A stretch of 40,561 nucleotides of DNA from CAZJHX01 sp964545715 (GCA_964545715.1 CAZJHX010000097.1:1-40561), one strand, 5' to 3'; counted from the stretch's first letter, positions 1 to 9,220 are shown. The notes: generated by a model from the letters alone, not told the origin. Translations and numbers: made by a program.

Positions 1-78
1 GAAGACACCGGCACTGAGGACACGGGGACCGAGGACACGGGCACTGAGGACACGACCGGGACCGAGGACACCGGCACG
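1..78 (+). repeat. 15-base minisatellite encoding TEDTG-type repeats
   Basis: Five consecutive units of about 15 bases (one is 18) follow the consensus GAGGACACSGGSACY, encoding EDTGT. A shorter degenerate unit follows at 79-90. The array starts before the window, so its full copy number is unknown. Unit lengths stay in multiples of three, so copy-number change would keep the frame. Confidence 0.85.
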
Positions 79-1386
79 GCAGACACCGGGGGCGACACCG
101 GCGACGCCTCTGAGCAGATCGCCGCCGCGCTGGCAGCGGAGGACGGCGCAGCCAACGTCACCATCTCAGGCGCCGCCGTCACCTACTACAAGCCGCCGTT
201 CGGCAGCGACCCGGCCGGCTTCTTCCTGCAAGCCGACAAAGCCGGACCCGCGCTGTTTGTCGCCGTCGACGCTGCCGCGGCCGTTCCGGGCATCGTGGTC
301 TCGCTCACCATCACCGAGATGGGCACCGACGACGGCGTCCGCCAGGCGCTCGGGATGACCGGCTTTGAGGTCATCGACAGCGGCTTTGACCTGGAGACCT
401 TGATCACCGACCACTCGGACACCGAGAACGTCGCGCAGCTGCACGAGCATGTCGGCGAGCTGGCGACGGTCACGCTCACGATCGACAGCCCGTTCAACTT
501 TGCCGGACCGGGCTATGTCTCAGCCTCGATCACCAGCGCGGCGATCAGCGGCGAGCCCAACTTCAAGCTGCGTGTTCCCGAGGCCCTCCCCGGCGAGCTG
601 GGGCTCTATCCCGGCTGCAACGTCACAGTGAGCGGGACACCGCTGTGGCGCCACATCGAGCAGGCGCAGGTGTCGGCCTGGGACGCGGCCGAGGTCACGG
701 TCAACAGCTGCCCGAATCCCGACGAGATGGCCGTTTTGGCGATCAATGAGGTCAACACCAACATCAAGCTGGGCTGCGACCTGATCGAGCTGCGCGCCGT
801 CAAAGGAGGCACCACCGAGGGCTTCGTCCTGCGAGAGCGCACCGACTCCGCGCTGCCCCTGCCGCCGCTGACGTTGGAGACCAACGACTACGTGGTTGTC
901 CACTTCGACAGCGAAGACGCGACGTGCAACCCGTCCGGCGCGGTGTCTGAGGCGTCGTCTCCCACCGACCAGCCGAGCGCTGAGCACGCGATGAACTACA
1001 ACTCGGCGTACGACCTGTGGACCAAGGACTCCGGCCTGGTCGGCACCACAAACGTGCTGACGATCTACGACGCCAAGGGCGACATCCAGGACGCCGTGAT
1101 GCTGACCGACGGCTCGACCAACCCCGCCAAAGGGACCGACACGCAGTCCGTCGTGGTGACCGACGCGGCCCAGTGGTCTCTGCCGGACGGCACCGTGCCG
1201 GCGGGCGGCCTGGTGGGCGAGGTGTTCCATGCCGGGGCGGTGGCCGGGCTCAAGTCGACGGGCACCTCCGCGACGGGCGACTCCCTGCAGCGAAGCGGAA
1301 ACGCGGACACCGACAGCAAGGCCGACTGGGGCAGCCCCGCAGCCAGCACGTTCGGCGGCAATAACGCGGGCCAGACCGATCTCTGA
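1..1386 (+). CDS. Surface protein with OB-like and lamin-tail domains, 5' end cut off
   Basis: The frame is open from base 1, so the start lies outside the window; 461 residues are visible. The first 30 residues are an acidic TEDTG-type repeat, the usual linker behind a lipoprotein or secreted N terminus. Residues about 40-130 look like the nuclease-associated OB fold (a GxxV..Y.....FFLQ.....ALFV pattern). Residues about 244-370 resemble a lamin-tail domain, seen as AINEVN followed by DLIELRA. The C terminus is Gly/Ser/Thr-rich, as in other lamin-tail proteins (SLQRSGN). In bacteria such proteins are typically exported and sometimes carry nuclease or phosphoesterase domains, but no catalytic domain is visible here. 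Specific function unknown. The domain calls are from pattern memory and moderately sure; the coding call is sure. Confidence 0.85.
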   Translation, partial: EDTGTEDTGTEDTGTEDTTGTEDTGTADTGGDTGDASEQIAAALAAEDGAANVTISGAAVTYYKPPFGSDPAGFFLQADKAGPALFVAVDAAAAVPGIVVSLTITEMGTDDGVRQALGMTGFEVIDSGFDLETLITDHSDTENVAQLHEHVGELATVTLTIDSPFNFAGPGYVSASITSAAISGEPNFKLRVPEALPGELGLYPGCNVTVSGTPLWRHIEQAQVSAWDAAEVTVNSCPNPDEMAVLAINEVNTNIKLGCDLIELRAVKGGTTEGFVLRERTDSALPLPPLTLETNDYVVVHFDSEDATCNPSGAVSEASSPTDQPSAEHAMNYNSAYDLWTKDSGLVGTTNVLTIYDAKGDIQDAVMLTDGSTNPAKGTDTQSVVVTDAAQWSLPDGTVPAGGLVGEVFHAGAVAGLKSTGTSATGDSLQRSGNADTDSKADWGSPAASTFGGNNAGQTDL

Positions 1387-1418
1387 TGGGCCGTGCGCGG
1401 CGCCCCCAATAAGGGGGC

Positions 1419-2687
1419 ATGCACAAGCTCATACCACTGCTTCTCCTTCTGTTGACGTCTGCCGGATGTGACAAGTCCGCCCTGATCGGCGTCCGCGCAA
1501 CACAAATGAACCAGGTCCAGATTCTGGGCGCCGAGCTGATCGACGACCAGCGCGTGCGCCTGACCTTCAACCTGCAGTCGACTCCGAGGGTGCTGCTGGA
1601 CGACGAGCCGCTCGATCGTGACCGGCAGGTGCGACCCGGCGACGTGATCAACCTGGGGTTCGTCCAGGTCGGTCGCGAGGTGTCCACGCAGACCCTGGAC
1701 ATGCGCTTCGACTGCCTGTCACGGCACGCCGATCAAGAGCGGCACGGTCCATGCGCGGGGGTCACGGCCCCGGCCACCCAGCGAGTAGACCTGCAGTTCA
1801 TCGACCGCTTGGAGGGAGCAGGACGCGGCGCCCCGGTCGCGGTCGATCTCCTCATCGATCAGAGCGGCTCGACCGCGGGTACGGTGCAGGCCGAGACGTG
1901 CCTGGAGGGCAAGCCGAACAGCGTGCAGTGGCCGGAGAAGCTGGGGCTCTGCTCCAGCGACACGCCGTCGATTCGCCTGGCCGCAGCCAAGGACCTGTGG
2001 TGGCTGCTGAACGATCACGACGTCCGCGCGGCGTACCAATTCAACGAGACGGTCGGCGTCGAGCCGGTGGCGGAAGCTGACATTGACGGGCTCACCGGCC
2101 GTGGTGAAGGACGCGCCAATCTCTGGCGGGCGGTCGCGGAGAGGCACGCGGCCATGCAGGTCAGGCCCGAGCGCGCCCGGCACCTGGTCGTCTTTACCGA
2201 CGGACCCGACACCTGCACGCCGGCTGAGCTGAACCGCGACGCCTGCTTCGACCCGCCGCCCGACGCGATCGTGCAGGAGCAGTGTCCCTCAAACGTCACC
2301 TTTGACCAGGCGATGTCGCAGCTCTCAGGGGACCCGCAGTCGGTGCACGTCAGCTTCATCCACTTCGAGTCCAAAGGGTACCCGGGCGTCGATCCGCAGA
2401 TGCAGCGGGCCGCCGCGCTGACGGGCGGACACTACCTGTTCATCGCGCGCAACTCGCTGGTCAACGCCGACTTCAGACGGGCCATGTTCGACAACGTGGT
2501 CATGCTGCGCACGGCCCTGGGCGGGCACTGGACCCTGGATGTGGAGCTGCCTGCGCTGACGCTGGTCGACACCGGCGCCGTCTACGCGCTGCGCGGGATG
2601 CTTGGGCTGGTGGAGGGCCGGCTGTCCAACCCGACCACGCGCGTGCAGTTGAACGGCCTGCCGCTGCTGGTCGACTGTCAGCTCTAA
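1419..2687 (+). CDS. von Willebrand factor A domain lipoprotein
   Basis: 422 residues. A hydrophobic signal peptide ends in a lipobox with Cys17 (TSAGC), so the protein should be exported and lipidated. A VWA domain spans about residues 140-370: the MIDAS motif is DQSGS at 147-151, and a later TDG (Asp261) sits where the family's metal-coordinating aspartate is found. VWA domains bind protein ligands through a divalent metal. Several Cys residues (DTCTP, DACFD, EQCPS) suggest disulphides in the periplasm or at the surface. It lies 32 bases after the lamin-tail gene on the same strand and may be co-transcribed with it. Ligand unknown. Confidence 0.88.
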   Translation: MHKLIPLLLLLLTSAGCDKSALIGVRATQMNQVQILGAELIDDQRVRLTFNLQSTPRVLLDDEPLDRDRQVRPGDVINLGFVQVGREVSTQTLDMRFDCLSRHADQERHGPCAGVTAPATQRVDLQFIDRLEGAGRGAPVAVDLLIDQSGSTAGTVQAETCLEGKPNSVQWPEKLGLCSSDTPSIRLAAAKDLWWLLNDHDVRAAYQFNETVGVEPVAEADIDGLTGRGEGRANLWRAVAERHAAMQVRPERARHLVVFTDGPDTCTPAELNRDACFDPPPDAIVQEQCPSNVTFDQAMSQLSGDPQSVHVSFIHFESKGYPGVDPQMQRAAALTGGHYLFIARNSLVNADFRRAMFDNVVMLRTALGGHWTLDVELPALTLVDTGAVYALRGMLGLVEGRLSNPTTRVQLNGLPLLVDCQL

Positions 2688-2696
2688 TCGGGCTGT

Positions 2697-2712
2697 ACCC
2701 CAACGTTGGGGT
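2697..2712. promoter_or_regulatory. Perfect 16-base palindrome
   Basis: ACCCCAACGTTGGGGT is a perfect dyad centred on AACGTT, lying 10 bases after the VWA gene and touching the first possible start of the next gene. It has no loop and no T-run, so it looks more like a protein-binding site than a terminator. A GTATAC follows at 2713-2718. Confidence 0.4.
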
Positions 2713-2725
2713 GTATACTGTGCGG

Positions 2726-3112
2726 GTGAGCGCGCACTTGAGATTTGGCAGCGACGGGCGATTCGATGTCGCGGTTTCGGGGCCCGATAACGGCACCGGC
2801 GAGGCGATCTTGGATGCGATCCTGGGCGTCGTGCCACACGGCGGCGTGCAGCGCGGGGACGGGTGGGCCACCGCCGAGAATTGGGGCGTGACCGTGCTGC
2901 GTATGACCGCTCAGCCGCCGGGCGCGTCGGCCGTCTTCGAGTACCGGGTGGACAAGCTTGCCTTCAACCACAGCGCCATCGAGGCGGCTTGCCGGTCCGT
3001 AGCGCCGGCGCTCTCGGTATCCGAGGATCTGATCGAGCGGCCGGAGTCCTTGTTCAGACGCGTCATGCGCCGGTTGACGATCAACGCGCCGCCCGGGCGG
3101 TGGGGTAAGTAG
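2726..3112 (+). CDS. Small hypothetical protein
   Basis: About 128 residues from the GTG at 2726; a GTG at 2711 would add five residues but overlaps the 16-base palindrome. I recognise no family. The sequence is soluble with no signal peptide, and has alternating hydrophobic strands (SAHLRFGSD, VTVLRMTAQ, VFEYRVDKL), suggesting a small alpha/beta fold. The C terminus is basic. It lies between the VWA lipoprotein and a convergent lipoprotein gene whose stop is 8 bases away. It is called coding from its position and lack of a better frame, with modest confidence. Confidence 0.55.
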   Translation: MSAHLRFGSDGRFDVAVSGPDNGTGEAILDAILGVVPHGGVQRGDGWATAENWGVTVLRMTAQPPGASAVFEYRVDKLAFNHSAIEAACRSVAPALSVSEDLIERPESLFRRVMRRLTINAPPGRWGK

Positions 3113-3120
3113 AGCATCGC

Positions 3121-3951
3121 CTACTCCAGCAATCCGTCGAGGTTGTCTTTGTAGAAGCCGGTCTCTTTCATGGCGCTGCCGCTCGGCTCGGTCGGCACGT
3201 AGTTGTCGAAGTAGGTCATCATGCGCTTCTGGTTTCGGCCCAGAAAGCGGGTGGCTTTGCCGGCTGACATCTTCGACATTTTGGCCTGCACCTTGTCCCA
3301 CTGCTGCAGCTTGGGCAGCGCGTCTTTCAGCCGCGTGCACGGCTCGCTGTCGGGATCGTTTTGGCAACCCAGCCATTTCCTGGGCAGCGTGTTGCGCCAG
3401 AAGCCCTGAGGGCCCGTCACAGCAAACGCCAGCTCGTTGAAGGCGTCGACCACCTCGGTCGCGGAGCCCGGCGGCTGCGAGAACGCATCGGACCAGGTTC
3501 GCAGGTACGTCGTCTGGTAGCTGCCCAGCTTCTTCCACACCGTCGCTACCGGATTGCCGGAGCCGCCCACGCCGAAGGCCATGCGCTCGCCGTCGCCTGC
3601 GCTCGCCGTGTTGGCCGCCAGCAGCTGTTGATCCATTGGCCAGACCAGCTCGGTGTCGTTGTCCCAGCTGCTCGGCGCCGTCGGCGCGGCTTTCTCGGCG
3701 ACGACCCCCCCAATTTTCTCGGGCTGAGGCGCAGGGTCGGTGACTGGCTTATCCTCCGGCAGTGGCTCGTCTTCGGGCAGTGGTACCGCGGGCGTCGACG
3801 GCTGCGAGACCGGGTCGGCGCTGACCTGCGGTGGTGGAGTCTCGGCTTTGGCGACTGCGGGCTTGTCCGCTTCAGCTGCCTTTTCGGCGGGTGCGGTCTT
3901 TCCACATCCCAGCACGCCTGCAAAGGCGATTACGATCACGAGGTTGCGCAT
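3121..3951 (-). CDS. Lipoprotein with Ala/Pro/Glu-rich linker
   Basis: 276 residues. The signal peptide carries a lipobox at Cys16 (GVLGC). Residues about 20-90 are a Lys/Ala/Glu then Pro-rich linker, likely an extended periplasmic spacer. The C-terminal ~180 residues are helical, with two Cys (LGCQND, SEPCTR) that could form a disulphide; no known domain is recognised. A good ribosome site (GGAGGGG) precedes the ATG. The gene starts 30 bases after the tyrA stop on the same strand, so it may be the last gene of that operon. Function unknown. Confidence 0.8.
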   Translation of the reverse strand: MRNLVIVIAFAGVLGCGKTAPAEKAAEADKPAVAKAETPPPQVSADPVSQPSTPAVPLPEDEPLPEDKPVTDPAPQPEKIGGVVAEKAAPTAPSSWDNDTELVWPMDQQLLAANTASAGDGERMAFGVGGSGNPVATVWKKLGSYQTTYLRTWSDAFSQPPGSATEVVDAFNELAFAVTGPQGFWRNTLPRKWLGCQNDPDSEPCTRLKDALPKLQQWDKVQAKMSKMSAGKATRFLGRNQKRMMTYFDNYVPTEPSGSAMKETGFYKDNLDGLLE

Positions 3952-3981
3952 CGTCCCCTCCGTTGTCTGAAGCCTCTTATA

Positions 3982-5109
3982 TCAGGGCTGGGCGACGAGC
4001 GCTTCGATGATGAAGTCCGATAGCGCCATCGCCTCGTCGCCAAAGTCGCTGAAGTACTCGGTCACGGCGCCGAACATCGCGCGAAAACGCTCGCGGTCGC
4101 CGTCGTTGGTGGCTGCCTCCAGATCGCCGGCCGCCTCCAGGAAGCAGCGACGGACCTCGGGTCCATGCGGGTTGCTCATCTCGATCTCTGCATAGAGATC
4201 CGGGTTTTGGGTGAACAGGCGCCCGACAAACGCCAGCTCCAGCCGGTAGATGGGACTGGTAAAGCGCAGGCTGTCCTGCACGGCCAGGCCCGTTCGTCGC
4301 AGCGCCTCGCCCATCACGATGGCCGAGAAGTGCACGAGCACCTGGATGACGGCCATCATGCGATCGTGCGTCACGGGATCGCTCTCGATGAGCTCCATCC
4401 CCATACGACCCAGCTCCGCGCACAGCCACTGGCCGAGCGGTCCTGGGCGCACCGGACAAGCGACAACCTTCTGACGGCGCAGCGAGCGCACGCTGGGACC
4501 GAACATCGGGTGCAGCCCCAGCGCCTCCGACCCGGCTGACGCCTCGAACGCGGCGCAGACGTCCGCCTTGAGACTGTTGATGTCGCACAGCAGCGCATCC
4601 GGTCGCACCAGCGGGCCCAGCCGATGCGCCATGTCCACGGCCACGTGCATGGGCACGGCGATCATGACGATGTCGCTTGTTCGGACGGCCTCGCTGGTGG
4701 TCACGTCGTCCCCGACGTCCAGTACTGTCACCGAGTGGCCGCGCGCGCCCAGGGCCTGCTCAAAGAGGCGCCCCATCTGGCCCGCGCCACCGACGATGCA
4801 GAACGAGTGGACGTGTCCGGCGCGCGCGAGGTCATGCGCGTTGGAGGCCTCTTCCTGAATACGGTGCGAGGACTCCACCATGACCGAGACCAGACCCTGC
4901 GCGACCTCGGGCGCCAGCCCGATCTCGGCGGCGGTGTTGCGCGCACGCTCGAACACCTTGCGCTCTCGGACGCGGTCGAAGATGGGCCGCTGCTCCCCGG
5001 CCTTGGCTTTTGCGATGCCGCGCACGAGCTCGTTGCGGCGCGCCGCCGACTCCAGCAGCCGCCGGTCCACAATGTCCAGCTCAGCGCGAAGAGTATCCAG
5101 GTCAGTCAT
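3982..5109 (-). CDS. tyrA: Bifunctional chorismate mutase / prephenate dehydrogenase (T-protein)
   Basis: 375 residues, the length of the enterobacterial T-protein. An AroQ-type chorismate mutase domain (about 1-90) has the N-terminal helix LRAELDIVDRRLL and its charged helices. The NAD-binding dehydrogenase domain begins near residue 100 with GGAGQMG. HPMFGP carries the catalytic His, and the C-terminal helical domain contains HDRMMAVIQ, matching the family's second conserved His region. It would convert chorismate to prephenate, then oxidatively decarboxylate it to 4-hydroxyphenylpyruvate for tyrosine synthesis in the cytoplasm. The ATG lies 2 bases past the sppA stop, so the genes are likely co-transcribed and translationally linked, though no functional tie to SppA is known. 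Confidence 0.95.
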   Translation of the reverse strand: MTDLDTLRAELDIVDRRLLESAARRNELVRGIAKAKAGEQRPIFDRVRERKVFERARNTAAEIGLAPEVAQGLVSVMVESSHRIQEEASNAHDLARAGHVHSFCIVGGAGQMGRLFEQALGARGHSVTVLDVGDDVTTSEAVRTSDIVMIAVPMHVAVDMAHRLGPLVRPDALLCDINSLKADVCAAFEASAGSEALGLHPMFGPSVRSLRRQKVVACPVRPGPLGQWLCAELGRMGMELIESDPVTHDRMMAVIQVLVHFSAIVMGEALRRTGLAVQDSLRFTSPIYRLELAFVGRLFTQNPDLYAEIEMSNPHGPEVRRCFLEAAGDLEAATNDGDRERFRAMFGAVTEYFSDFGDEAMALSDFIIEALVAQP

Positions 5110-5111
5110 GC

Positions 5112-6842
5112 TTACCGCAGGGTTGTGAGGCCCGCAGCGTAATACAGCACGCGGTCGTTGCCCAGAGACAGGGCAAACAGGTCGCCCGCCTCCGGCATCG
5201 CCTCCCGGAAGAGAGACATGGCCGCTTCAACGGGTGGCGGTACGGGCGGGGGTGGCGTGCCGGGGCGCCCGGCGACGACTTGCGCGGTAAGTCGGTCCAG
5301 CGCCTGCGGAGCCAGGCCTTTCACGCGCTTGCGGGCCTCGTCGACGGCTGCCTGCAGCCCGCCGTGCTGATCGACCAGCTCGTGGGTCAGCGCGTCCACG
5401 CCGGACCAGACGCGCCCGCGCGCCAGCGGCTCGATCACGTCGACACCCTTGCCGCGTCCGGTCGCCACCACGTTGACGAAGGTGTCGTAGAAGCGGTCGG
5501 CCTCGCGCGCCAGGATCTGTCGTCCGGCAGCCGTCAGCGGCCGCGCGATCGTGAACAGATCGGCGTTTTCGCTCATGCGCAGCGTCTCGGTGACGATCCC
5601 CAGGCGCTCCAGCAGGGGGGCCGCCATCGGCTTGGCCATGATCACGCCGATCGAGCCGGTGATCGACGTCGGCTGCGCCACGATCGCGTCAGCGGACGCT
5701 GCGACGTAGTACCCTCCGCTGGCAGCGACCTCGCCAAAAAAGGCGACTACGGGCTTGTGACGCCTGCACGCCTCGACCTCGCGATGGATGAGATCGCTGG
5801 CCAGCGCCGAGCCGCCCGGCGAGTTCACGTGCAGCACGACGGCGGACGCGCGCCGATCTTTGGCGGCCGCTCGGATGGCGGATGTCAGTCGCTTGAGATC
5901 GGCGCCCGCGCGGCGGCCCGGGCGGCGCTGCGGCTCGACGGTGATTGCGCCGTACACGGGGATGACGGCGATGTATCGGGGCCGTCGCAGCGGTCGAAAG
6001 AGCCGCCAGTCGTGCCAGGACAGGTAGCGCCCGGCGCCGTCCAGCTTCGCTTTCCTGGCGTCAAGGCCCGTGACGTGCGACGCCAGCTCGTCTTCGTAGA
6101 CGAGCGCGTCTACCAGCCCTGAGTCGACGGCCGCCTGGCCCGTAAACAGCACCTGCGACAAGATGGCGTCGACACCCTCCGCGTCGATGCCGGGCCGCGA
6201 CGCCAGCGCGGTCGAGACGCGCTTGTGCATGGTGGTCATCAAGGCTTGCAGCTGTTCGCGCTGCTGGTCGCTCATGGAGTCCAGCACGGCGGGCTCCGCG
6301 GCGGTCTTGTACTCGCGCCGCGCCTCCACCTCGACCTCGATGCCGACCTTGTCCAACAGCGGCTTGATATAGCGCTTCTCGGCCGCGATCCCCAGCGGGC
6401 CCAGCGTTACCGGCGGGGCCATCGTGATGCGATTGGCAGCGGTCGCCAGGACCAGCTCCAGATTGCCGCCGCCGCGCGGCAGAAACACGACGATCTCCTT
6501 GCCTGCATCGCGTAGCCGCTGCAACTGCTCCCGCGCGCTCTCGACCACGGCCCAGCCGGCCTTCAGCGGGGGCACGGTGACCACGATGCCCTCTACGCGC
6601 GCGTCTTTGACCACGCGGTCGGCGAAGAGCTTGAGCGCCTGCACGGACGTGGTCGGAGGCCCTGCGTATTGCGGCAGCCAGCCCATGAAGAAGGGGCGCG
6701 GCACCTCGATCTCGACCAGGCGCGGCCGCAGCTCCAGTTGAATCCAGGGCCGCTTGGGCCGAGACAACCAGATGAGAGGAAGGACGACCGGCAGAAACAC
6801 CAGCGTCAGAAGATTGCGAAACAGTCTGTAAAGCAGGCGCAT
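5112..6842 (-). CDS. sppA: Signal peptide peptidase SppA, 67K type
   Basis: 576 residues from the ATG at 6842. A TTG at 6878 would add 12 residues and overlap the upstream lipoprotein gene, so the ATG is preferred. One N-terminal membrane anchor (residues about 5-25) is followed by two tandem S49 protease domains, as in E. coli SppA. The catalytic Lys sits in REYKTAAEP of the first domain; the Ser is in AASGGYYVA of the second, downstream of VNSPGGSA. The enzyme would sit in the inner membrane facing the periplasm and cut leftover signal peptides. That fits a genome rich in exported lipoproteins. It shares a strand with the lipoprotein gene before it and tyrA after it. Confidence 0.94.
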   Translation of the reverse strand: MRLLYRLFRNLLTLVFLPVVLPLIWLSRPKRPWIQLELRPRLVEIEVPRPFFMGWLPQYAGPPTTSVQALKLFADRVVKDARVEGIVVTVPPLKAGWAVVESAREQLQRLRDAGKEIVVFLPRGGGNLELVLATAANRITMAPPVTLGPLGIAAEKRYIKPLLDKVGIEVEVEARREYKTAAEPAVLDSMSDQQREQLQALMTTMHKRVSTALASRPGIDAEGVDAILSQVLFTGQAAVDSGLVDALVYEDELASHVTGLDARKAKLDGAGRYLSWHDWRLFRPLRRPRYIAVIPVYGAITVEPQRRPGRRAGADLKRLTSAIRAAAKDRRASAVVLHVNSPGGSALASDLIHREVEACRRHKPVVAFFGEVAASGGYYVAASADAIVAQPTSITGSIGVIMAKPMAAPLLERLGIVTETLRMSENADLFTIARPLTAAGRQILAREADRFYDTFVNVVATGRGKGVDVIEPLARGRVWSGVDALTHELVDQHGGLQAAVDEARKRVKGLAPQALDRLTAQVVAGRPGTPPPPVPPPVEAAMSLFREAMPEAGDLFALSLGNDRVLYYAAGLTTLR

Positions 6843-6853
6843 CGCGAAAAAAA

Positions 6854-7492
6854 CTAGGGCGATCCGGTAGTTTGGCAACCCGCCATCATCTTGGAGAAGG
6901 CGGCGGCGTGCGCGTCGATGGTTGCTTTGGGGCCGAAGGCTTTGAAGAAGAGCTGCGCTTTGGGGGTCTTCACGATAGCGCCGATGACCGCGTAATCGGG
7001 GTGTGGCGTGCCCGGCCCCGGCGCCATGGGGCGCGCCTTGTACATGAAGGTGCCGTCCAGCCGCACCTCGGTGACTTTGAGGCCGCCGGCGTCGACCTCG
7101 CGCCGCGTCATGGCGGCTTCTCCTTGAAACTGCCCCTTCCAGCGCGCGATGTTGGCGTCCACGCCGCCCCCCGCGGCGATCACGGTCAGCTCGGCGTCTT
7201 TGGCTCCGGCTCCGGGTAGCCGAAATTGCGCCACTCGCATTCGGCTGCGTGGCTGCTCGGCGACCCAGCCGGCGGGGACGGCTACGCTCAGATCCAGCAG
7301 GTTCAAGCGGGCTGCAGCCGGGGCCACGGGAGTCGGATCGGCGGCAGGCGCGGGGTCAGCCGCGGGCGTTGGCTCGGCGGCGGGCGCCTTTTTAGCGGCG
7401 GGTTTGGGCGCCTCGCTCTTGTTGCAGCATAGGACCGATAGCGCGACGACGATGGGGATCACGGTGTTTGTCAGGGCTCGCATGCGCCGCAT
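6854..7492 (-). CDS. Lipoprotein with PsbP/DUF1795-like C-terminal region
   Basis: 212 residues; the start may be the ATG at 7492 or the one at 7483. The signal peptide ends in a Cys pair (VLCCNKS), an atypical but plausible lipobox. Residues about 25-60 are an Ala/Pro/Asp linker. The remainder starts with a strand (LNLLDLSVAVPAGW) and continues as an alpha/beta domain ending at residue ~205. The pattern of a post-PAGW domain with FKAFGP near the end resembles PsbP/DUF1795-like small domains in exported proteins, but I could not verify this. It lies 11 bases before the sppA start on the same strand. Confidence 0.8.
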   Translation of the reverse strand: MRRMRALTNTVIPIVVALSVLCCNKSEAPKPAAKKAPAAEPTPAADPAPAADPTPVAPAAARLNLLDLSVAVPAGWVAEQPRSRMRVAQFRLPGAGAKDAELTVIAAGGGVDANIARWKGQFQGEAAMTRREVDAGGLKVTEVRLDGTFMYKARPMAPGPGTPHPDYAVIGAIVKTPKAQLFFKAFGPKATIDAHAAAFSKMMAGCQTTGSP

Positions 7493-7507
7493 GGTTGCAC
7501 CGACGCT

Positions 7508-9220
7508 GTGGATTGGCTACCCCTGGACACCATGACTTACGACCTGACGCCAATGAAGGCGCCCCGAACCGCGGGCGCTGCGCTGCGGGCTCTTACCGCG
7601 CTCGTCGAGAACTCCGTGACCGGAGCGATTCTGTCCAAGAAGCTGCTGACCGACGCGGGTGTCCTGGCGCTGCGTGGGGTGCCGGCGGAGGAGACCCTGC
7701 CGGTGACGCCGGGACTGCCGGGTGTGGCGCCCGAGAACGCGCTGACGCCGGGCGCCGCGATGGACGCCGGCGCGATGGAGCTTGGCCATGCGACCCCGCG
7801 CGGCTTTGCCTTTGAGACGGCCGCTGACTTTGCCGCTGCCTACACCGCCGGGGATGCGACGCCGGTCCAGGTCGCCGAGCGCGTGCTCGAGTGGACCAAA
7901 GCCACCGAGGCGATGACCCCCAAGATGCGCGTCTTCATCGCGCAGAAGGCTGACGATCTGCTGGCGCAGGCCGAGGCGTCGGCCGCGCGGTATCGGGACG
8001 GCAAGACGCTGGGTCCGCTGGACGGCGTCCCGATCGCGGTCAAGGACGAGCTGGACCAGGTGCCGTATCACTCCACGGTCGGCACCAGCTTTCTGGGCAA
8101 GTCGGCGGCCACGAGCGACGCCACGGTTGTGGCGCGATTGCGGGCGGCCGGCGCGCTGCTGATCGGCAAGACCAATATGCACGAGATGGGCATGGGCGTG
8201 ACAGGACTGAACCCGCACCACGGCGCCTGTCGAAACCCATACGATCCCGGCCACGCCACGGGCGGGTCCAGCAGCGGACCGGCGGCTGCGGTGGCGGCGG
8301 GCTTCTGTCCAATCGCGGTGGGCGCGGACGGCGGCGGCTCCATCCGCATTCCGTCCAGTCTGTGCGGCATCGTGGGTCTCAAGGCCACGTTTGGTCGAAT
8401 CAGCGAGCACGGAGCGGCGCCTTTGTGCTGGAGCGTCGCGCACGTCGGTCCCATGGCGGCCACGGTTCGCGACACCGCGCTGGGCTACGCGATGATGGCG
8501 GGCCCGGACGCGGCTGACGGCAACAGCCTGGCTCAGCCGATGCCCCACCTGGACGACCTGCTCAAGACGGATTTATCAGGCCTGAAGATCGGGATGTTCC
8601 GGCCCTGGTTCGAGCACGCGGATGACGACGTGGTCTCCCGCTGCCGCGACGCGGTCAAGGCGCTGACGGACGCAGGCGCCACCGTGGTGGACGTGGAGAT
8701 CCCCGAGCTCGGGCTGCTGCGATCGGTGCACCTGGTCACGATCGTGTCCGAGATGGCGGCAGCGCACCTGCGACACTTTGCGCCGCATCGGACGGACTAC
8801 GGCCTGGACACGCGCCTGAATCTGGCGCTGGCACGGCGCCTCACGGCCTACGACTACGTGCATGCCCAGCGCCATCGGGTGCGGCTGGCCGGGCACTTTC
8901 AGCAGGTGTTGCAGAAGGTCGACGTACTGGTCACGCCCACGACCGGTCGCACCGCCCCACCGCTGCCGGCCGACGCGCTGGTTACGGGGGAGTCCAACCT
9001 GCCCGTCACCGATCAGATCATGCGCTTTGCCCCGCCCGGGAACCTGATCGGGCTGCCAGGCATCTCGGTGCCCGCCGGCTACGACGCGGCGGGGCTGCCG
9101 GTTGGACTGCAGATCATGGGGCGCGCCTGGGAAGAGCACACGCTGCTGCGCATGGCGCTGGTCGTGGAGAACGCGGTGGAGCGCCTGCAGCCCAAGGTCC
9201 ATAAGCGGCTGTTGGCTTAG
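7508..9220 (+). CDS. Amidase-signature family hydrolase, FAAH-like
   Basis: 570 residues from GTG 7508 (an ATG at 7532 is the alternative). The full amidase-signature triad is visible: Lys179 in AVKDELD, cis-Ser254 in GGSSSGP, and nucleophile Ser278 in GGGSIRIPS. These enzymes hydrolyse amide bonds. The ~100-residue N-terminal helical region ahead of the catalytic core resembles plant fatty-acid-amide-hydrolase types more than GatA. There is no GatB/GatC neighbour, so a tRNA amidotransferase role is unlikely. No signal peptide is apparent. Its substrate cannot be read from sequence. The stop codon overlaps the convergent CYTH gene by 3 bases. Confidence 0.92.
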   Translation: MDWLPLDTMTYDLTPMKAPRTAGAALRALTALVENSVTGAILSKKLLTDAGVLALRGVPAEETLPVTPGLPGVAPENALTPGAAMDAGAMELGHATPRGFAFETAADFAAAYTAGDATPVQVAERVLEWTKATEAMTPKMRVFIAQKADDLLAQAEASAARYRDGKTLGPLDGVPIAVKDELDQVPYHSTVGTSFLGKSAATSDATVVARLRAAGALLIGKTNMHEMGMGVTGLNPHHGACRNPYDPGHATGGSSSGPAAAVAAGFCPIAVGADGGGSIRIPSSLCGIVGLKATFGRISEHGAAPLCWSVAHVGPMAATVRDTALGYAMMAGPDAADGNSLAQPMPHLDDLLKTDLSGLKIGMFRPWFEHADDDVVSRCRDAVKALTDAGATVVDVEIPELGLLRSVHLVTIVSEMAAAHLRHFAPHRTDYGLDTRLNLALARRLTAYDYVHAQRHRVRLAGHFQQVLQKVDVLVTPTTGRTAPPLPADALVTGESNLPVTDQIMRFAPPGNLIGLPGISVPAGYDAAGLPVGLQIMGRAWEEHTLLRMALVVENAVERLQPKVHKRLLA

